In this document: in pieces, positions 17,433 through 25,795 of the stretch
Layout of the letters: each line of letters starts with the position of its first letter
How positions within the stretch are numbered: position 1 is the first letter of the stretch
Assembly (NCBI GenBank): GCA_026129765.1
Contig: JAHCHP010000017.1
Coordinates: 25,279-89,278, forward strand
Length of the DNA: 64,000 nucleotides
DNA from: Fimbriimonadia bacterium
Lineage (GTDB): Bacteria; Armatimonadota; Fimbriimonadia; Fimbriimonadales; GBS-DC
Reading direction: 5' to 3'
Program-made: the position numbers and the translations under genes
The notes under the pieces: model-generated
Database searches by the model: none
Told to the model about the DNA's origin: nothing
What the model saw: only the letters and a program-made list of their open reading frames with translations

Positions 17433-17723
17433 TTATGCTGCTTGTTTTTCGTGATCCGACGCGCCGCTTCCTGCTTCTTGTTCGCTATCCTCCGCAGAGT
17501 TTTCCCTGACACGCTCTGTCTTAGAGGGCATTTGTTTCCCGCCCAAATGGTAGAGTTGTGCCAGCAGGTACGCCCAAAGCGCGCCCGCGACCCAGCCTAA
17601 CGCGCCGCTGATCAAGCCTCTTGTCACGCAGAGAATGGGGTCGATGCCTGCAAGGACCCCCATAGTGAGCGCAACCATGCAGCAAAGCCCTCCCGTGATT
17701 TTAGGCACTAAATGCCAGTTCAT
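17433..17723 (-). CDS. small membrane protein, two TM segments, unknown function
   Basis: A 96-residue protein with two hydrophobic helices (about residues 8-28 and 38-60), then a charged acidic tail (SKTERVRENSAEDSEQEAGSGASDHEKQAA). I do not recognise it. It precedes the FliA/WhiG-type sigma gene on the same strand with 155 bases between. In many genomes small membrane proteins sit near sigma-28 genes, but no homology to a named anti-sigma factor is visible. The acidic tail is low-complexity. No clear ribosome binding site; the ATG is the only one at the start of the hydrophobic part. Confidence 0.6.
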   Translation of the reverse strand: MNWHLVPKITGGLCCMVALTMGVLAGIDPILCVTRGLISGALGWVAGALWAYLLAQLYHLGGKQMPSKTERVRENSAEDSEQEAGSGASDHEKQAA

Positions 17724-17784
17724 AAGAATCGCGTCGTTAATCCTACCCTTTACTTAGAGGGGAGGATGGAAAGACAGTTATTTT

Positions 17785-17825
17785 ACCCCCTCCGTAGGGT
17801 TCCCCCTGCAAGCAAGGGGAACCGG
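17785..17825. repeat. family B hairpin repeat
   Basis: TTTTACCCCCTCC then GGGTTCCCCCTGCAAG and CAAGGGGAACCGG, downstream of glgA and upstream of the 17433-17723 gene on the minus strand. Confidence 0.75.
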
Positions 17826-17896
17826 AAGCCGATCTTCCGAAGTGTTTTCCCTCAGAACAGGGAATCGATCCCCCTGCTTTAGATGTTCGTCGATGT

Positions 17897-19390
17897 TCAG
17901 ACTAATGCCGGAATAAAGACTCTTCTGAGGGCGACCGCTTCGCGGTAAAAGTCGGCATACTCTTGGGCGGAGGTGTTCCACGAAAAGTCTTGGTTCATGA
18001 CTCTCGCGACCAATGCCTGCCAGTTGTCGGTTTCTTCAAAAGTGTCCACCGCGCGCTGAACCGCATTAAACAACGCGGTAGGCGTATAGTCTGTGAAGAC
18101 GAAGCCGTTTCCTTTGCCTGTCCGGTTGTTGAAATCGGTGATGGTGTCTGTCAATCCGCCTGTTTGATGAACAATCGGAATGGTTCCATACTGGAGGCTG
18201 ATCAACTGTCCCAGTCCGCACGGTTCAAATTGCGAGGGCATCAGGAACAGGTCCGCGCCTGCATAGATTTGCCGCGCCCATTCATCGTTGAAGCCGAGAG
18301 TGGTATGCGCTTTTTCCCGGTGGCGGCGGTGCAGCGTGTTGAAGTAGCGTTCGAACTCAGAGTCGCCCGAACCCAGCAGCACAATCTGCACAGGTAGTCT
18401 TAGAATTTTGGCAAACGCGCTCTTGATCAGGTCGAACCCTTTCTGCGAGGTCATGCGCGTCACCATCCCAATCACAATCGTGTTGGGGTCCGTCTGCCAA
18501 CCGCATGCGGCTTGCAGAGCGCGCTTGTTTTTTGCTTTGCCCGACAAGTTGCTTGCCGTGTATTTCGCGGTGATGGCTTTGTCCGAGCCGGGATTCCATT
18601 CTTCTTCGTCGATGCCATTCAAAATCCCGCGCAGGCGTCCCTGGTCAAACAAATATTGCATCAACCCATCCAAGCCTTCCCCCCGCTCAGCGGTTCGAAT
18701 CTCTTTGGCATAGGTGGGGCTGACGGTATTCACAAAGTCGCTGAAGGTCAATCCGCCCTTCAGGAAGTTGACTTTGCCGAAGAACTCCATCTGGTCGAAG
18801 TTAAACACATCCCACGGCAACCCCGCCGTCTCCAAGACATCTGCATCGAAAATGCCCTGATAACTCAAGTTATGAACGGTGAAGACGGTGGTCAGGTTCT
18901 CGAATACGCCGTTGTTCAAAGTTCGGATGTAAACGGGCAGTAAGCCGGTGTGCCAATCGTTGCAATGGACGATTTGGGGCGTCCACTCGCTGGCGAACTT
19001 CTCGATGAAAGCGGCGACCGCGCGATTGAAGAAAATGTAGGGTTCCGGTTCCAACTGGTAAATTTCATCGGATTGCGAAACGGTGTTGAACCAGTTCTCG
19101 GAGCCGATCAGGTAGATGGGAATGGTGGGCGTTAAATTGATTTGCTTCACATAGACACGCTCGGTCCATCGGGGGTTGATGGTCAAATCAAATTCGAACA
19201 GGTTTTTTACTTTGAATTGGGGGTCGTTCACGATCATTCCATACGCGGGCATGATGATGCGAACATCGGTCCCATTTTTTTTGAGCGCTTTCGGCAGTCC
19301 CGCGGCGACATCCGCCAAGCCTCCCACTTTGGCAAAGGGCGCGACCTCCGCCGAAACAAACAGCACAGACATTTTGCTGGCTTTAGGCAT
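17897..19390 (-). CDS. glgA: glycogen synthase (ADP-glucose), GT5
   Basis: GlgA extends alpha-1,4-glucan chains from ADP-glucose. The 497-residue product has the GT5 start motif KVGGLADV (residues 21-28) that binds the sugar nucleotide, HNLSYQG, and in the second domain GLVTRMTSQKGFDL-like strands and EPCGLGQLISLQYGTIP followed by TGGLTDT. These are the two-domain GT-B layout and catalytic E/PCGL element. ATG 19390 was chosen because GGAGGAGG lies just upstream; a longer frame to 19423 would translate that site. An unknown gene precedes it by 54 bases on the same strand. glgB or glgC is not seen here. Confidence 0.93.
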   Translation of the reverse strand: MPKASKMSVLFVSAEVAPFAKVGGLADVAAGLPKALKKNGTDVRIIMPAYGMIVNDPQFKVKNLFEFDLTINPRWTERVYVKQINLTPTIPIYLIGSENWFNTVSQSDEIYQLEPEPYIFFNRAVAAFIEKFASEWTPQIVHCNDWHTGLLPVYIRTLNNGVFENLTTVFTVHNLSYQGIFDADVLETAGLPWDVFNFDQMEFFGKVNFLKGGLTFSDFVNTVSPTYAKEIRTAERGEGLDGLMQYLFDQGRLRGILNGIDEEEWNPGSDKAITAKYTASNLSGKAKNKRALQAACGWQTDPNTIVIGMVTRMTSQKGFDLIKSAFAKILRLPVQIVLLGSGDSEFERYFNTLHRRHREKAHTTLGFNDEWARQIYAGADLFLMPSQFEPCGLGQLISLQYGTIPIVHQTGGLTDTITDFNNRTGKGNGFVFTDYTPTALFNAVQRAVDTFEETDNWQALVARVMNQDFSWNTSAQEYADFYREAVALRRVFIPALV

Positions 19391-19444
19391 TTGCTTAAAT
19401 CCTCCTCCGAAATAGACTGGCAATGACTTCGGACCGGTGAGAGT

Positions 19445-20068
19445 TTAAGCGGGCGCGGCACGCCTACAAGCGTCCAGCATGCGATAGTAGCCCTCCCTGC
19501 GATAGGGGAGAACAGCCTCCTCCATCGTCGCAGCGACGCTCACCTCCAAAGCCAAATCGCGTCGGAGCGCGCGGGAAACATCCCCATGAAACCCCGACAC
19601 AGAACCTATCAGGATTATAGGCATGTTTGACAGGTTTTTATAGAGTGATTTGCAAATTCGATAAAGGGGCTTTCGGACCTCGCGATGGGGCGGCATCCAA
19701 AGGATCAGCCGGTCCGCGAAGGGCAGCGGCGCGAGACTACCGGAAAACAGGTTCCATTCGCGGGCATAGAAACGCCACTGCTCCAGTTCCCATCGCTCGA
19801 ACTGGTTCAGCATACCCCGCGCATGGAACCGCGCGTTGGCATCCCATCCGGTCGCGCCTTCGCCCGGCAGCCAGTGCCAAAAGAAACGGGAATGCGCTTG
19901 AGGGCGCGCGCCTAAAAACGCCCAATGCAGGCTGATGAGGGGCGGTTCACTGGGCAGGGGCAAACGCGCGTTAGGGGGAAATGGGAGGCTTCTTTTGATG
20001 GTTCGCTGTCTCAATCCCCACGCCTGATCGCTTCGCAAAGCCTGCTCCGTAAAAAGACTGGCGCTCAT
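19445..20068 (-). CDS. hypothetical protein upstream of glgA
   Basis: A 207-residue protein with no family I recognise and no signal peptide or TM helix. It has many Trp, Arg and Phe (FFWHWLP, QWRFYAREW), and a central Val/Ile-rich strand IILIGSVSGFHG followed by a helical tail. A Rossmann-like GSVSG may be fortuitous. It is transcribed in the same direction as glgA, ending 54 bases upstream, so it may join glycogen metabolism. No clear ribosome binding site precedes ATG 20068. Codon pattern looks like neighbouring genes, so I believe it is real but the product is unknown. Confidence 0.6.
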   Translation of the reverse strand: MSASLFTEQALRSDQAWGLRQRTIKRSLPFPPNARLPLPSEPPLISLHWAFLGARPQAHSRFFWHWLPGEGATGWDANARFHARGMLNQFERWELEQWRFYAREWNLFSGSLAPLPFADRLILWMPPHREVRKPLYRICKSLYKNLSNMPIILIGSVSGFHGDVSRALRRDLALEVSVAATMEEAVLPYRREGYYRMLDACRRAAPA

Positions 20069-20125
20069 GATTCGAGTCGGTTATCGGTCATTATTAAATC
20101 AATCTGCAGGATGTAATTGCAAATT

Positions 20126-20162
20126 TTCCTGCATAAAAGCAGGAATCTGCTTGCTTAAGCAA
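20126..20162. promoter_or_regulatory. hairpin and 12-bp palindrome upstream of the ThiF-like gene
   Basis: Stem TTCCTGC / GCAGGAA with loop ATAAAA (20126-20145), followed by the perfect palindrome TTGCTTAAGCAA (20151-20162). They lie 110 bases before GTG 20275. The palindrome could be an operator; the hairpin could end the divergent 5' region. Confidence 0.4.
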
Positions 20163-20274
20163 AATATTGTTCGCAAGTCTTATCAATCTCTCTTGTGAGT
20201 TTGTGTAAAAGCCTTGAGGTTTGCTGGTCGATGTATCTTTGATGATGTTCTTTTATGTGGAGGTGAGCGCAATC

Positions 20275-21294
20275 GTGCAACCAACCTATGAGCAACTCTA
20301 TTGCAGGAATATTGGATCTTTTGATTTAAGTGAGCAAGGCAGGGTTAAGCAACTCAAAATCGGTATCTTGGGCGCAGGCACTATCGGGGGCTTGTGCGCC
20401 TATGCTTTGGCGCGTATGGGGGTTGGAACTCTGCGCATTGCCGACTTTGACCGCTATGAACCGTCCAATCTCAATCGCCAATTTGGCGCGCGTATCGACA
20501 CGCTGGGCAAGTTGAAAGCGCGGGTGGTCGCGGACGAGCTGCTGAAGATCAATCCCTACTTAAATGTGGAAGTGATTGAGGAACCCATTGTGGCGCGCAA
20601 CGCGCTGGAATTTACCGAAGGCATGGACGCGGTGATCGATGGTATCGATTTCTTTGAGATGGAGAACCAACTGCATGTCCATCGAGCGGCGCGCCAGCAA
20701 GGGCTTTGGGTCTTTGCGGCGCAGGGCTTCAATTTGCAAGGCAGCGTGGTCAGTTTTGATCCGTCGGGGGTCGGGTTGGAAGATTTGATTACGGAGTCGG
20801 GCGGGTTTTTGGGTGTTGAGCGCAGGATCAGTATCCAGCGCGCAATCGAAGCCTTTTTCCCGGTGCTGCCGGCGTGGTTGACTCCGTCGCTTCTAAAGCA
20901 TGTTGATACCTATACGCCTCAAGATTTTCAGGCGGCTTTGCCAGAATTGATTGCGGAACATGGGCTGCCGCTCGCGTTGTGCGCGTCGTTGAGTTCCGGC
21001 GCGCTTATCAGCGCAAGCCTGGTGGCAAATGAATTGATCCGTGTACTGGTGAAGCAGCAACCTGCCTTATCCGCGCCTGATCTCTTCTGGTACGATTTGG
21101 AAACACTGACCTTTGGTTCCAAAGTGGGCAGCCAGGTCCAGAGATTCTCTGTCTATCCACAAGGGGGCGAAATTTTTCATCTGCCTTCCCTTGCTGTCCA
21201 AACGCCTCAAGAGGATAGGGTTCCGAACCTTGCGATGGTGGAGATCCCTCCCGCGCAGGTCGACACGGTCCCTTTGCAAATTCTCGAGACTTGA
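20275..21294 (+). CDS. ThiF/MoeB-like (E1-like) adenylyltransferase
   Basis: A 339-residue E1-superfamily enzyme. The N-terminal RNIG helix precedes a Rossmann fold with GAGTIGG (33-39), then DFD (57-59) and the NLNRQ motif (65-69), which bind ATP and the substrate carboxylate. D123 in IDGID follows, the usual acidic residue. The CxxC zinc ribbon of ThiF is not seen, and no obvious ubiquitin-like carrier or rhodanese domain is attached. The extra C-terminal 90 residues (from about 250) are unrecognised. GTG 20275 is chosen because GGAGGTGAG at 20259-20267 fits; an upstream TTG does not. It is followed by a LuxI-like acyltransferase gene, suggesting joint modification of a small molecule or peptide. 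Confidence 0.85.
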   Translation: MQPTYEQLYCRNIGSFDLSEQGRVKQLKIGILGAGTIGGLCAYALARMGVGTLRIADFDRYEPSNLNRQFGARIDTLGKLKARVVADELLKINPYLNVEVIEEPIVARNALEFTEGMDAVIDGIDFFEMENQLHVHRAARQQGLWVFAAQGFNLQGSVVSFDPSGVGLEDLITESGGFLGVERRISIQRAIEAFFPVLPAWLTPSLLKHVDTYTPQDFQAALPELIAEHGLPLALCASLSSGALISASLVANELIRVLVKQQPALSAPDLFWYDLETLTFGSKVGSQVQRFSVYPQGGEIFHLPSLAVQTPQEDRVPNLAMVEIPPAQVDTVPLQILET

Positions 21295-21392
21295 ATCGCT
21301 TTATTGTTTGGCACACTCCACCCTCTTCGCAATGATGCGAACAACACATCGCTCAGGGTTTCTGATATTAGAAGCCTTTAGCCGGGGGGTTT

Positions 21393-22019
21393 ATGATTTA
21401 CAAGCGTTTAGAAACGAACGATGAAAAAATGACCGCTTACCGGCTGCGATTCCGGGTCTATTGCTTGGAACGCGGCTTTTTTGACGCGGACAAATATCCG
21501 GATCAGTATGAGACCGACGAGTATGATTCATGCTCGGTTCATTTTGGCGCGCTGGATGAGCGGGGCGCGCTCTGCTCGTCGATGCGCCTGATTCAACATA
21601 ACCTACTGGATTTTCCGATTCGCCAACATTTCGAGTGGACGGACCTCCCCCACGATTATGACCCGCACCGGGCAGTGGAGTTGTCACGGTTGGTCTCCTT
21701 GAAGAACTACCCCAATATGACAGACATCAATTTCGATATCTACGGTATTGCCTATCGCTGGAGTGTTCGGAACGGTATCCGGTTTTGGCTGGCGATTATG
21801 GAAAAATCGTTGATTTCAGTCTTCCGCTTCCTCGGGGTGCCTTTCACGCCGTTGGGACCGCCGCATGATCACACCAATGTGTTGAGCTATCCAATGTGCG
21901 TCTCATTGGATGCGCTGGCGGCAGGCATGAGCGAAAAACGTCCTGAGCGGTGGCGGCAACTATCCCGCGGTTTGGAGCCTTACTACATGCGGATGCTGCT
22001 GATGCCGAAGAGCGCGTGA
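21393..22019 (+). CDS. PEP-CTERM/exosortase-associated acyltransferase (LuxI/NAAS-like fold)
   Basis: The 208-residue protein has the signature of autoinducer-synthase-like N-acyltransferases: RFRVY near 19-23, the acidic set E40, D42, D45, then R65 in SSMRLI, and ELSR at 96-99. It resembles the exosortase-associated acyltransferase group more than LuxI because of its length and IRFWLAIMEKSLI/FLGVPF C-terminus. These enzymes are thought to acylate an amino group with an acyl-ACP. A PEP-CTERM protein occurs at 56380, consistent with an exosortase genome. The start is ATG 21393. It follows the ThiF-like gene by 98 bases, and the glycoside hydrolase begins five bases after its stop. Confidence 0.82.
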   Translation: MIYKRLETNDEKMTAYRLRFRVYCLERGFFDADKYPDQYETDEYDSCSVHFGALDERGALCSSMRLIQHNLLDFPIRQHFEWTDLPHDYDPHRAVELSRLVSLKNYPNMTDINFDIYGIAYRWSVRNGIRFWLAIMEKSLISVFRFLGVPFTPLGPPHDHTNVLSYPMCVSLDALAAGMSEKRPERWRQLSRGLEPYYMRMLLMPKSA

Positions 22020-22024
22020 CCTTC

Positions 22025-24181
22025 ATGAAACGGCTTTCTTTTTTGGGATTATGGGCGATGACTTTCCTCTCTGCGATGAGCCAAATACCAGAGGATTTTC
22101 CGCGTTTCAGCGCGCCGGGCGCGGAGAAAGCATTGAACCGCCTGCGCGAACTGTACTGGCTGCATTATCCGGGAGCCGGTCCCAAATCCACCCTGTGGGA
22201 TGAGTGGTTGCCTGCGCCCGGCTTGATGCCCGCGATCCAGACGAATAACGCTGCCGTTTCGATGCGCCTCCAATGGAACCGCGCCTTGTCTCAGCGTATT
22301 ATCGATCCGGAAGGCTATGTCGCGACTCACCAGCATCCTTCCATTGCGCATCCGTTGGGCTGGCCCTTTCCGTTTTGGACACAGGGCAGGGGCGGTTTCG
22401 GCTGGCACTTTTCTTTTAAGGAGACGGTCGATGAGAATTGGCGACCCCGCCAAATCAACCCGCCGGACGCTTGGCGCGTTTCGGGAGTCGATTCGGGGGG
22501 ACTGGGCGAGGACGGCTGGTCGCTGAACGTGGCAGGTTCTACCGTTCTTTTGCAGATGCCAGACACGGAGATCGATACCTTCCAGTCGCCTTTTATCCAA
22601 CTGCGGTGGAAAGCGCGTGGCTTGGGGGCTTGCCAACCCAGCTTGGAATGGATCACGCCTGAGAACCCGCAATTCAGTCCGGAGCGCAGGATCTATTTTG
22701 AGCCTTATGAGGGCATAGAACATTTCCAGCATACCGTGATCCCGGTCTACCGCCATCCGCAATGGAAAGGAAAAATTACGGGACTGCGCTTGCGTTTTGA
22801 CCATGCGCCTGTCGGTTCGAACCTCGTTTTGCAAGCCCTGTTCTCCCAATATGACACGCGCCACAATGTGAACGGGCAAGCCTTCATCCGGGGCTGCGCG
22901 CATTATTTCTGGTGGACCCGCGATTTGCAGTTCCTGCGTCAAAACATCAATCGTATGCGTCTCGCGCTGCGGTATCTCCAGACGGAACATCGTGGACTGT
23001 CTGAAAAAGTGATCTGCACCGATTGGGTGGGGCATGAGGGCAGGACCGGTTTGAAGCGAAACCCGGACGGCAGTAAGCGACTGCTTTATGGGGAAGGAGT
23101 CGGAAACAACTATTGGGATTTACTGCCGTTTGGAGATAGGGATGTGTATGCCACTATTCGCTATTATGAGGCATTGCGCGTGATGGCGCAGATAGAGCGC
23201 GAAATATTAGAGCATCCCGAATGGCAGATGCCGGTGGGGGTGTTTGCGCAGAAGCCTGCCGACTTAACCGCCCACGCGAACGAGGTGAAGCGGATGGGGA
23301 ACCGCCTCTTCTGGAACCCGAAGACCCAACGGTTCGCGCCCATAGACCGGGAAGGGAAACGCCACGATTACGGCTATACGTTTCTGAACGCGGAAGCGGT
23401 TTATTATGATTTCGCGACACCCGCGCATGCGAAGGCGATCTTGAATTGGCTCTGCGGCGACCGGAAAGTGACAGGAGATACGGCGCAAGGCGCGGATATC
23501 TATCATTGGCGATTCGCGCCGCGCGCTTCGACCCGGCGAAACATCGATTATTACGGTTGGTTCTGGAGCCATCCTGAATCGATTCCTTGGGGCGGGCAGG
23601 TGCAGGATGGCGGCGCGGTCTTGGGCTTTTCGTTTCACGATGTGATGGCGCGTCTGCAGGTTCGCGGAGCGGACGACGCTTGGGAACGGCTGTTGTCGAT
23701 TGTGGCATGGTTCGAGGAAGTGCAAGCGGCGGGCGGCTACCGGAACTATTACAACGGATCGCGGGAAGGCACTTTGCAAGGCGGCGGAACGGCAGGCGGG
23801 TTGGGTATGGATCAAGAGTTTTTCGAGAGCGTGATGGTTCCTTTTGCGCTTATCGAGGGTTTCTTAGGGTTCCGTCCTTCCGGCGACGGTTTTGTTTTAC
23901 AGCCCAAACTGCCCCGCGCGCTGCCCTCGCTAACGGTCGATTCGATTCACTGGCACGATCAAACGCTTCAAGTGAAAGTGTCGGAAAGCGCATTGGAGAT
24001 TTTGAAGAGCGCGCCGGTTGAGGAACCTTGCTTCATTCGACTGCCCGCAGGGCGATGGTCCGCTTCGCTTCTGCAGGCAGATGGCTCCGAAACGCCGATT
24101 ACGCTGGTGAGACGCGCCTCCGATCAAGCCTATCGAATCGATTGGCGCGCGGCAAAGGGCGTTCGTTTCAAAAGGCTTTAA
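22025..24181 (+). CDS. secreted glycoside hydrolase, six-hairpin-type (alpha/alpha)6 fold
   Basis: A 718-residue exported enzyme with a signal peptide (MKRLSFLGLWAMTFLSAMS). After a beta-rich region, residues about 290-640 form an (alpha/alpha)6 barrel with Trp/Tyr-rich loops and acidic stretches (WWTRDLQFL, TDWVGHEG, GNNYWDLLPFGDRDVYAT, YGWFWSHPESIPWGGQVQDGG). A C-terminal beta domain follows. This resembles six-hairpin glycosidases such as GH63/GH78/GH116 relatives, but I cannot assign a family. D/E candidates for acid and base include the Asp in LLPFGDRDV and the Glu in HPES. ATG 22025 begins the signal peptide. It sits five bases after the acyltransferase gene, so it is probably cotranscribed. 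Confidence 0.75.
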   Translation: MKRLSFLGLWAMTFLSAMSQIPEDFPRFSAPGAEKALNRLRELYWLHYPGAGPKSTLWDEWLPAPGLMPAIQTNNAAVSMRLQWNRALSQRIIDPEGYVATHQHPSIAHPLGWPFPFWTQGRGGFGWHFSFKETVDENWRPRQINPPDAWRVSGVDSGGLGEDGWSLNVAGSTVLLQMPDTEIDTFQSPFIQLRWKARGLGACQPSLEWITPENPQFSPERRIYFEPYEGIEHFQHTVIPVYRHPQWKGKITGLRLRFDHAPVGSNLVLQALFSQYDTRHNVNGQAFIRGCAHYFWWTRDLQFLRQNINRMRLALRYLQTEHRGLSEKVICTDWVGHEGRTGLKRNPDGSKRLLYGEGVGNNYWDLLPFGDRDVYATIRYYEALRVMAQIEREILEHPEWQMPVGVFAQKPADLTAHANEVKRMGNRLFWNPKTQRFAPIDREGKRHDYGYTFLNAEAVYYDFATPAHAKAILNWLCGDRKVTGDTAQGADIYHWRFAPRASTRRNIDYYGWFWSHPESIPWGGQVQDGGAVLGFSFHDVMARLQVRGADDAWERLLSIVAWFEEVQAAGGYRNYYNGSREGTLQGGGTAGGLGMDQEFFESVMVPFALIEGFLGFRPSGDGFVLQPKLPRALPSLTVDSIHWHDQTLQVKVSESALEILKSAPVEEPCFIRLPAGRWSASLLQADGSETPITLVRRASDQAYRIDWRAAKGVRFKRL

Positions 24182-24196
24182 CTCGTAGTCACCCAT

Positions 24197-25795
24197 TCAC
24201 GCTGCCAGCATTTGAGTAGTCTCGTTTTCTGCCGGGTAGATCGTTTCTAACTGTCCTCTCAGATAGGCTCGTCGAAGCGTTTCCACCGCCATCATATCCA
24301 ATCGGGAACCGGCTTGACGCGCCAATTCCGCCAAGCGTTCTTCCATGGTGAGCGATTGACGATAGACGCGGGTGCAGGCAAGCGTATCGAACACATCGAC
24401 CGCCGACAAGATTCGCAGCGCAAGCGGTTGGCGGCTGGCATCCAACTGGTCGGGGTATCCGCTTCCATCCAATCGCTCACCATGATGACGAATGAGGAAT
24501 AGCGTGTCTTCATCTAAGCCCATATCAGCGCAGATGTCCACACTGTGATGGGGGTATTGGCGGATCAACGCCTTTTCTTCATCGGTCAGCGCGCCCTCTT
24601 TATTCAAGATTTCGGAAGGCACACGGGTTTTGCCGATGTCATGGAACAGCGCAGCCGTCGCCAACTTTTCGGTTAGTTCTGGTTCCAAACCCAAGTCCGC
24701 CGCGACAAACTGGCACAACTGCGCCACCCGGCGCGAATGTCCCCGCGTATGCGGGCTTTGCTCTTCGACCTGTTCTACAATCGCGCTTAATCGTTGGAAA
24801 TTGGCGACCTGTTCTGCCTCGCGCGCCCGGATGAGCGTGAGCGATTCAGTGATACGGGCTGCCATTTGCTGCAAAGCGGTCACAGAACGCGCCTGCAGGT
24901 CGGAGCCGAAAATCTGAAGCGCGCCCATCGCTTTTCCGCTGCTGGAGGCAGGGTCAAAGAGCGGCGCGCAGATCGTAGGGCGACCTTCCCATTGCAACGA
25001 AACAGGCAGGTCCTTGGGCGGTTTTAACAACGAGAGATAGGCGACCGTTTTGCCATAGGCGGCGCACACTCCCGCGCAACCCTCTTCCAGCGTCAGCGAG
25101 TTGCCTGCCTGAAACGCTTCCGGCAACGAGCCAAACAAGAGGAGCGGTTCCAACCTGCCGCTTTGAAGGTTGTATTGATAGATAATCGCGCCGTCCGCTT
25201 GGAATTGGGGCAAGTGATTTTGCAGGTAGAGGTTGAGCGCGGGAACCAACTGCTCTTTGTTTTGGGCATCTTGAGCCGCTACCGGCTCAAACGCCTCGCT
25301 GGAGCGGACGTGTCTTTCAGAAGGTTTTTGCCACAACGAGATTAAACCGATCATCACCGCCGCCGCCCGGAATGCATACTCAATGACATTCTGTCCTGGC
25401 GTTCCCAAGCCCGCGAAACCAACCAACAATCCGATAGCTTTCCAGACAGGGGTCGCGCCGCAAGCCACCAAACCCGCGCCATGCAGTCCTGCAACCCACC
25501 AAGTCAATGCGGGTTGGGGCGATGTGGTCAGCAGCGCGCCTGCCGCCAGCCAACATGCGAGGGGTAAGTGAAGTGAGGTCTGACCGCTTCTTTTTACGCG
25601 TGACCACCAAATCAAGCAGCATGCCAAACTCACACCCGCCGCGCCCAGCAGCAGATCCTCGCCGGACGCCAATCCGCTCCACGCCAAGGCAGGCAGCAGC
25701 GCAAGCCACCAGCGAAACACTGGCTCTATCGCGGTTAAATCCGCGATCTGAGTCATTCGATGTTCAGTCTCTTTACGCTTTTTGAACCCCTTCAT
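24197..25795 (-). CDS. membrane GAF-HD-GYP c-di-GMP phosphodiesterase
   Basis: A 532-residue protein: several N-terminal membrane helices (about 28-155), a GAF-like sensor domain (about 180-330) and a C-terminal HD-GYP domain (about 335-510). The HD pair is H385-D386 (FHDIGK), HHGE at 437-440 and the GSGYP motif at 444-448, so the full HD-GYP signature is intact. It likely hydrolyses c-di-GMP in response to a ligand sensed by the GAF or membrane domain. GAGGTTC just upstream supports ATG 25795. Monocistronic, next to the pilus locus; c-di-GMP often controls pili and surface proteins, so a functional link is plausible but not shown. Confidence 0.9.
   Translation of the reverse strand: MKGFKKRKETEHRMTQIADLTAIEPVFRWWLALLPALAWSGLASGEDLLLGAAGVSLACCLIWWSRVKRSGQTSLHLPLACWLAAGALLTTSPQPALTWWVAGLHGAGLVACGATPVWKAIGLLVGFAGLGTPGQNVIEYAFRAAAVMIGLISLWQKPSERHVRSSEAFEPVAAQDAQNKEQLVPALNLYLQNHLPQFQADGAIIYQYNLQSGRLEPLLLFGSLPEAFQAGNSLTLEEGCAGVCAAYGKTVAYLSLLKPPKDLPVSLQWEGRPTICAPLFDPASSSGKAMGALQIFGSDLQARSVTALQQMAARITESLTLIRAREAEQVANFQRLSAIVEQVEEQSPHTRGHSRRVAQLCQFVAADLGLEPELTEKLATAALFHDIGKTRVPSEILNKEGALTDEEKALIRQYPHHSVDICADMGLDEDTLFLIRHHGERLDGSGYPDQLDASRQPLALRILSAVDVFDTLACTRVYRQSLTMEERLAELARQAGSRLDMMAVETLRRAYLRGQLETIYPAENETTQMLAA

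Noticed and set aside
17237..17512. Lys-rich 91-residue minus-strand frame before the sigma-factor gene
   Set aside because: It overlaps the real small membrane gene in another frame, covers hairpins and is of low complexity.
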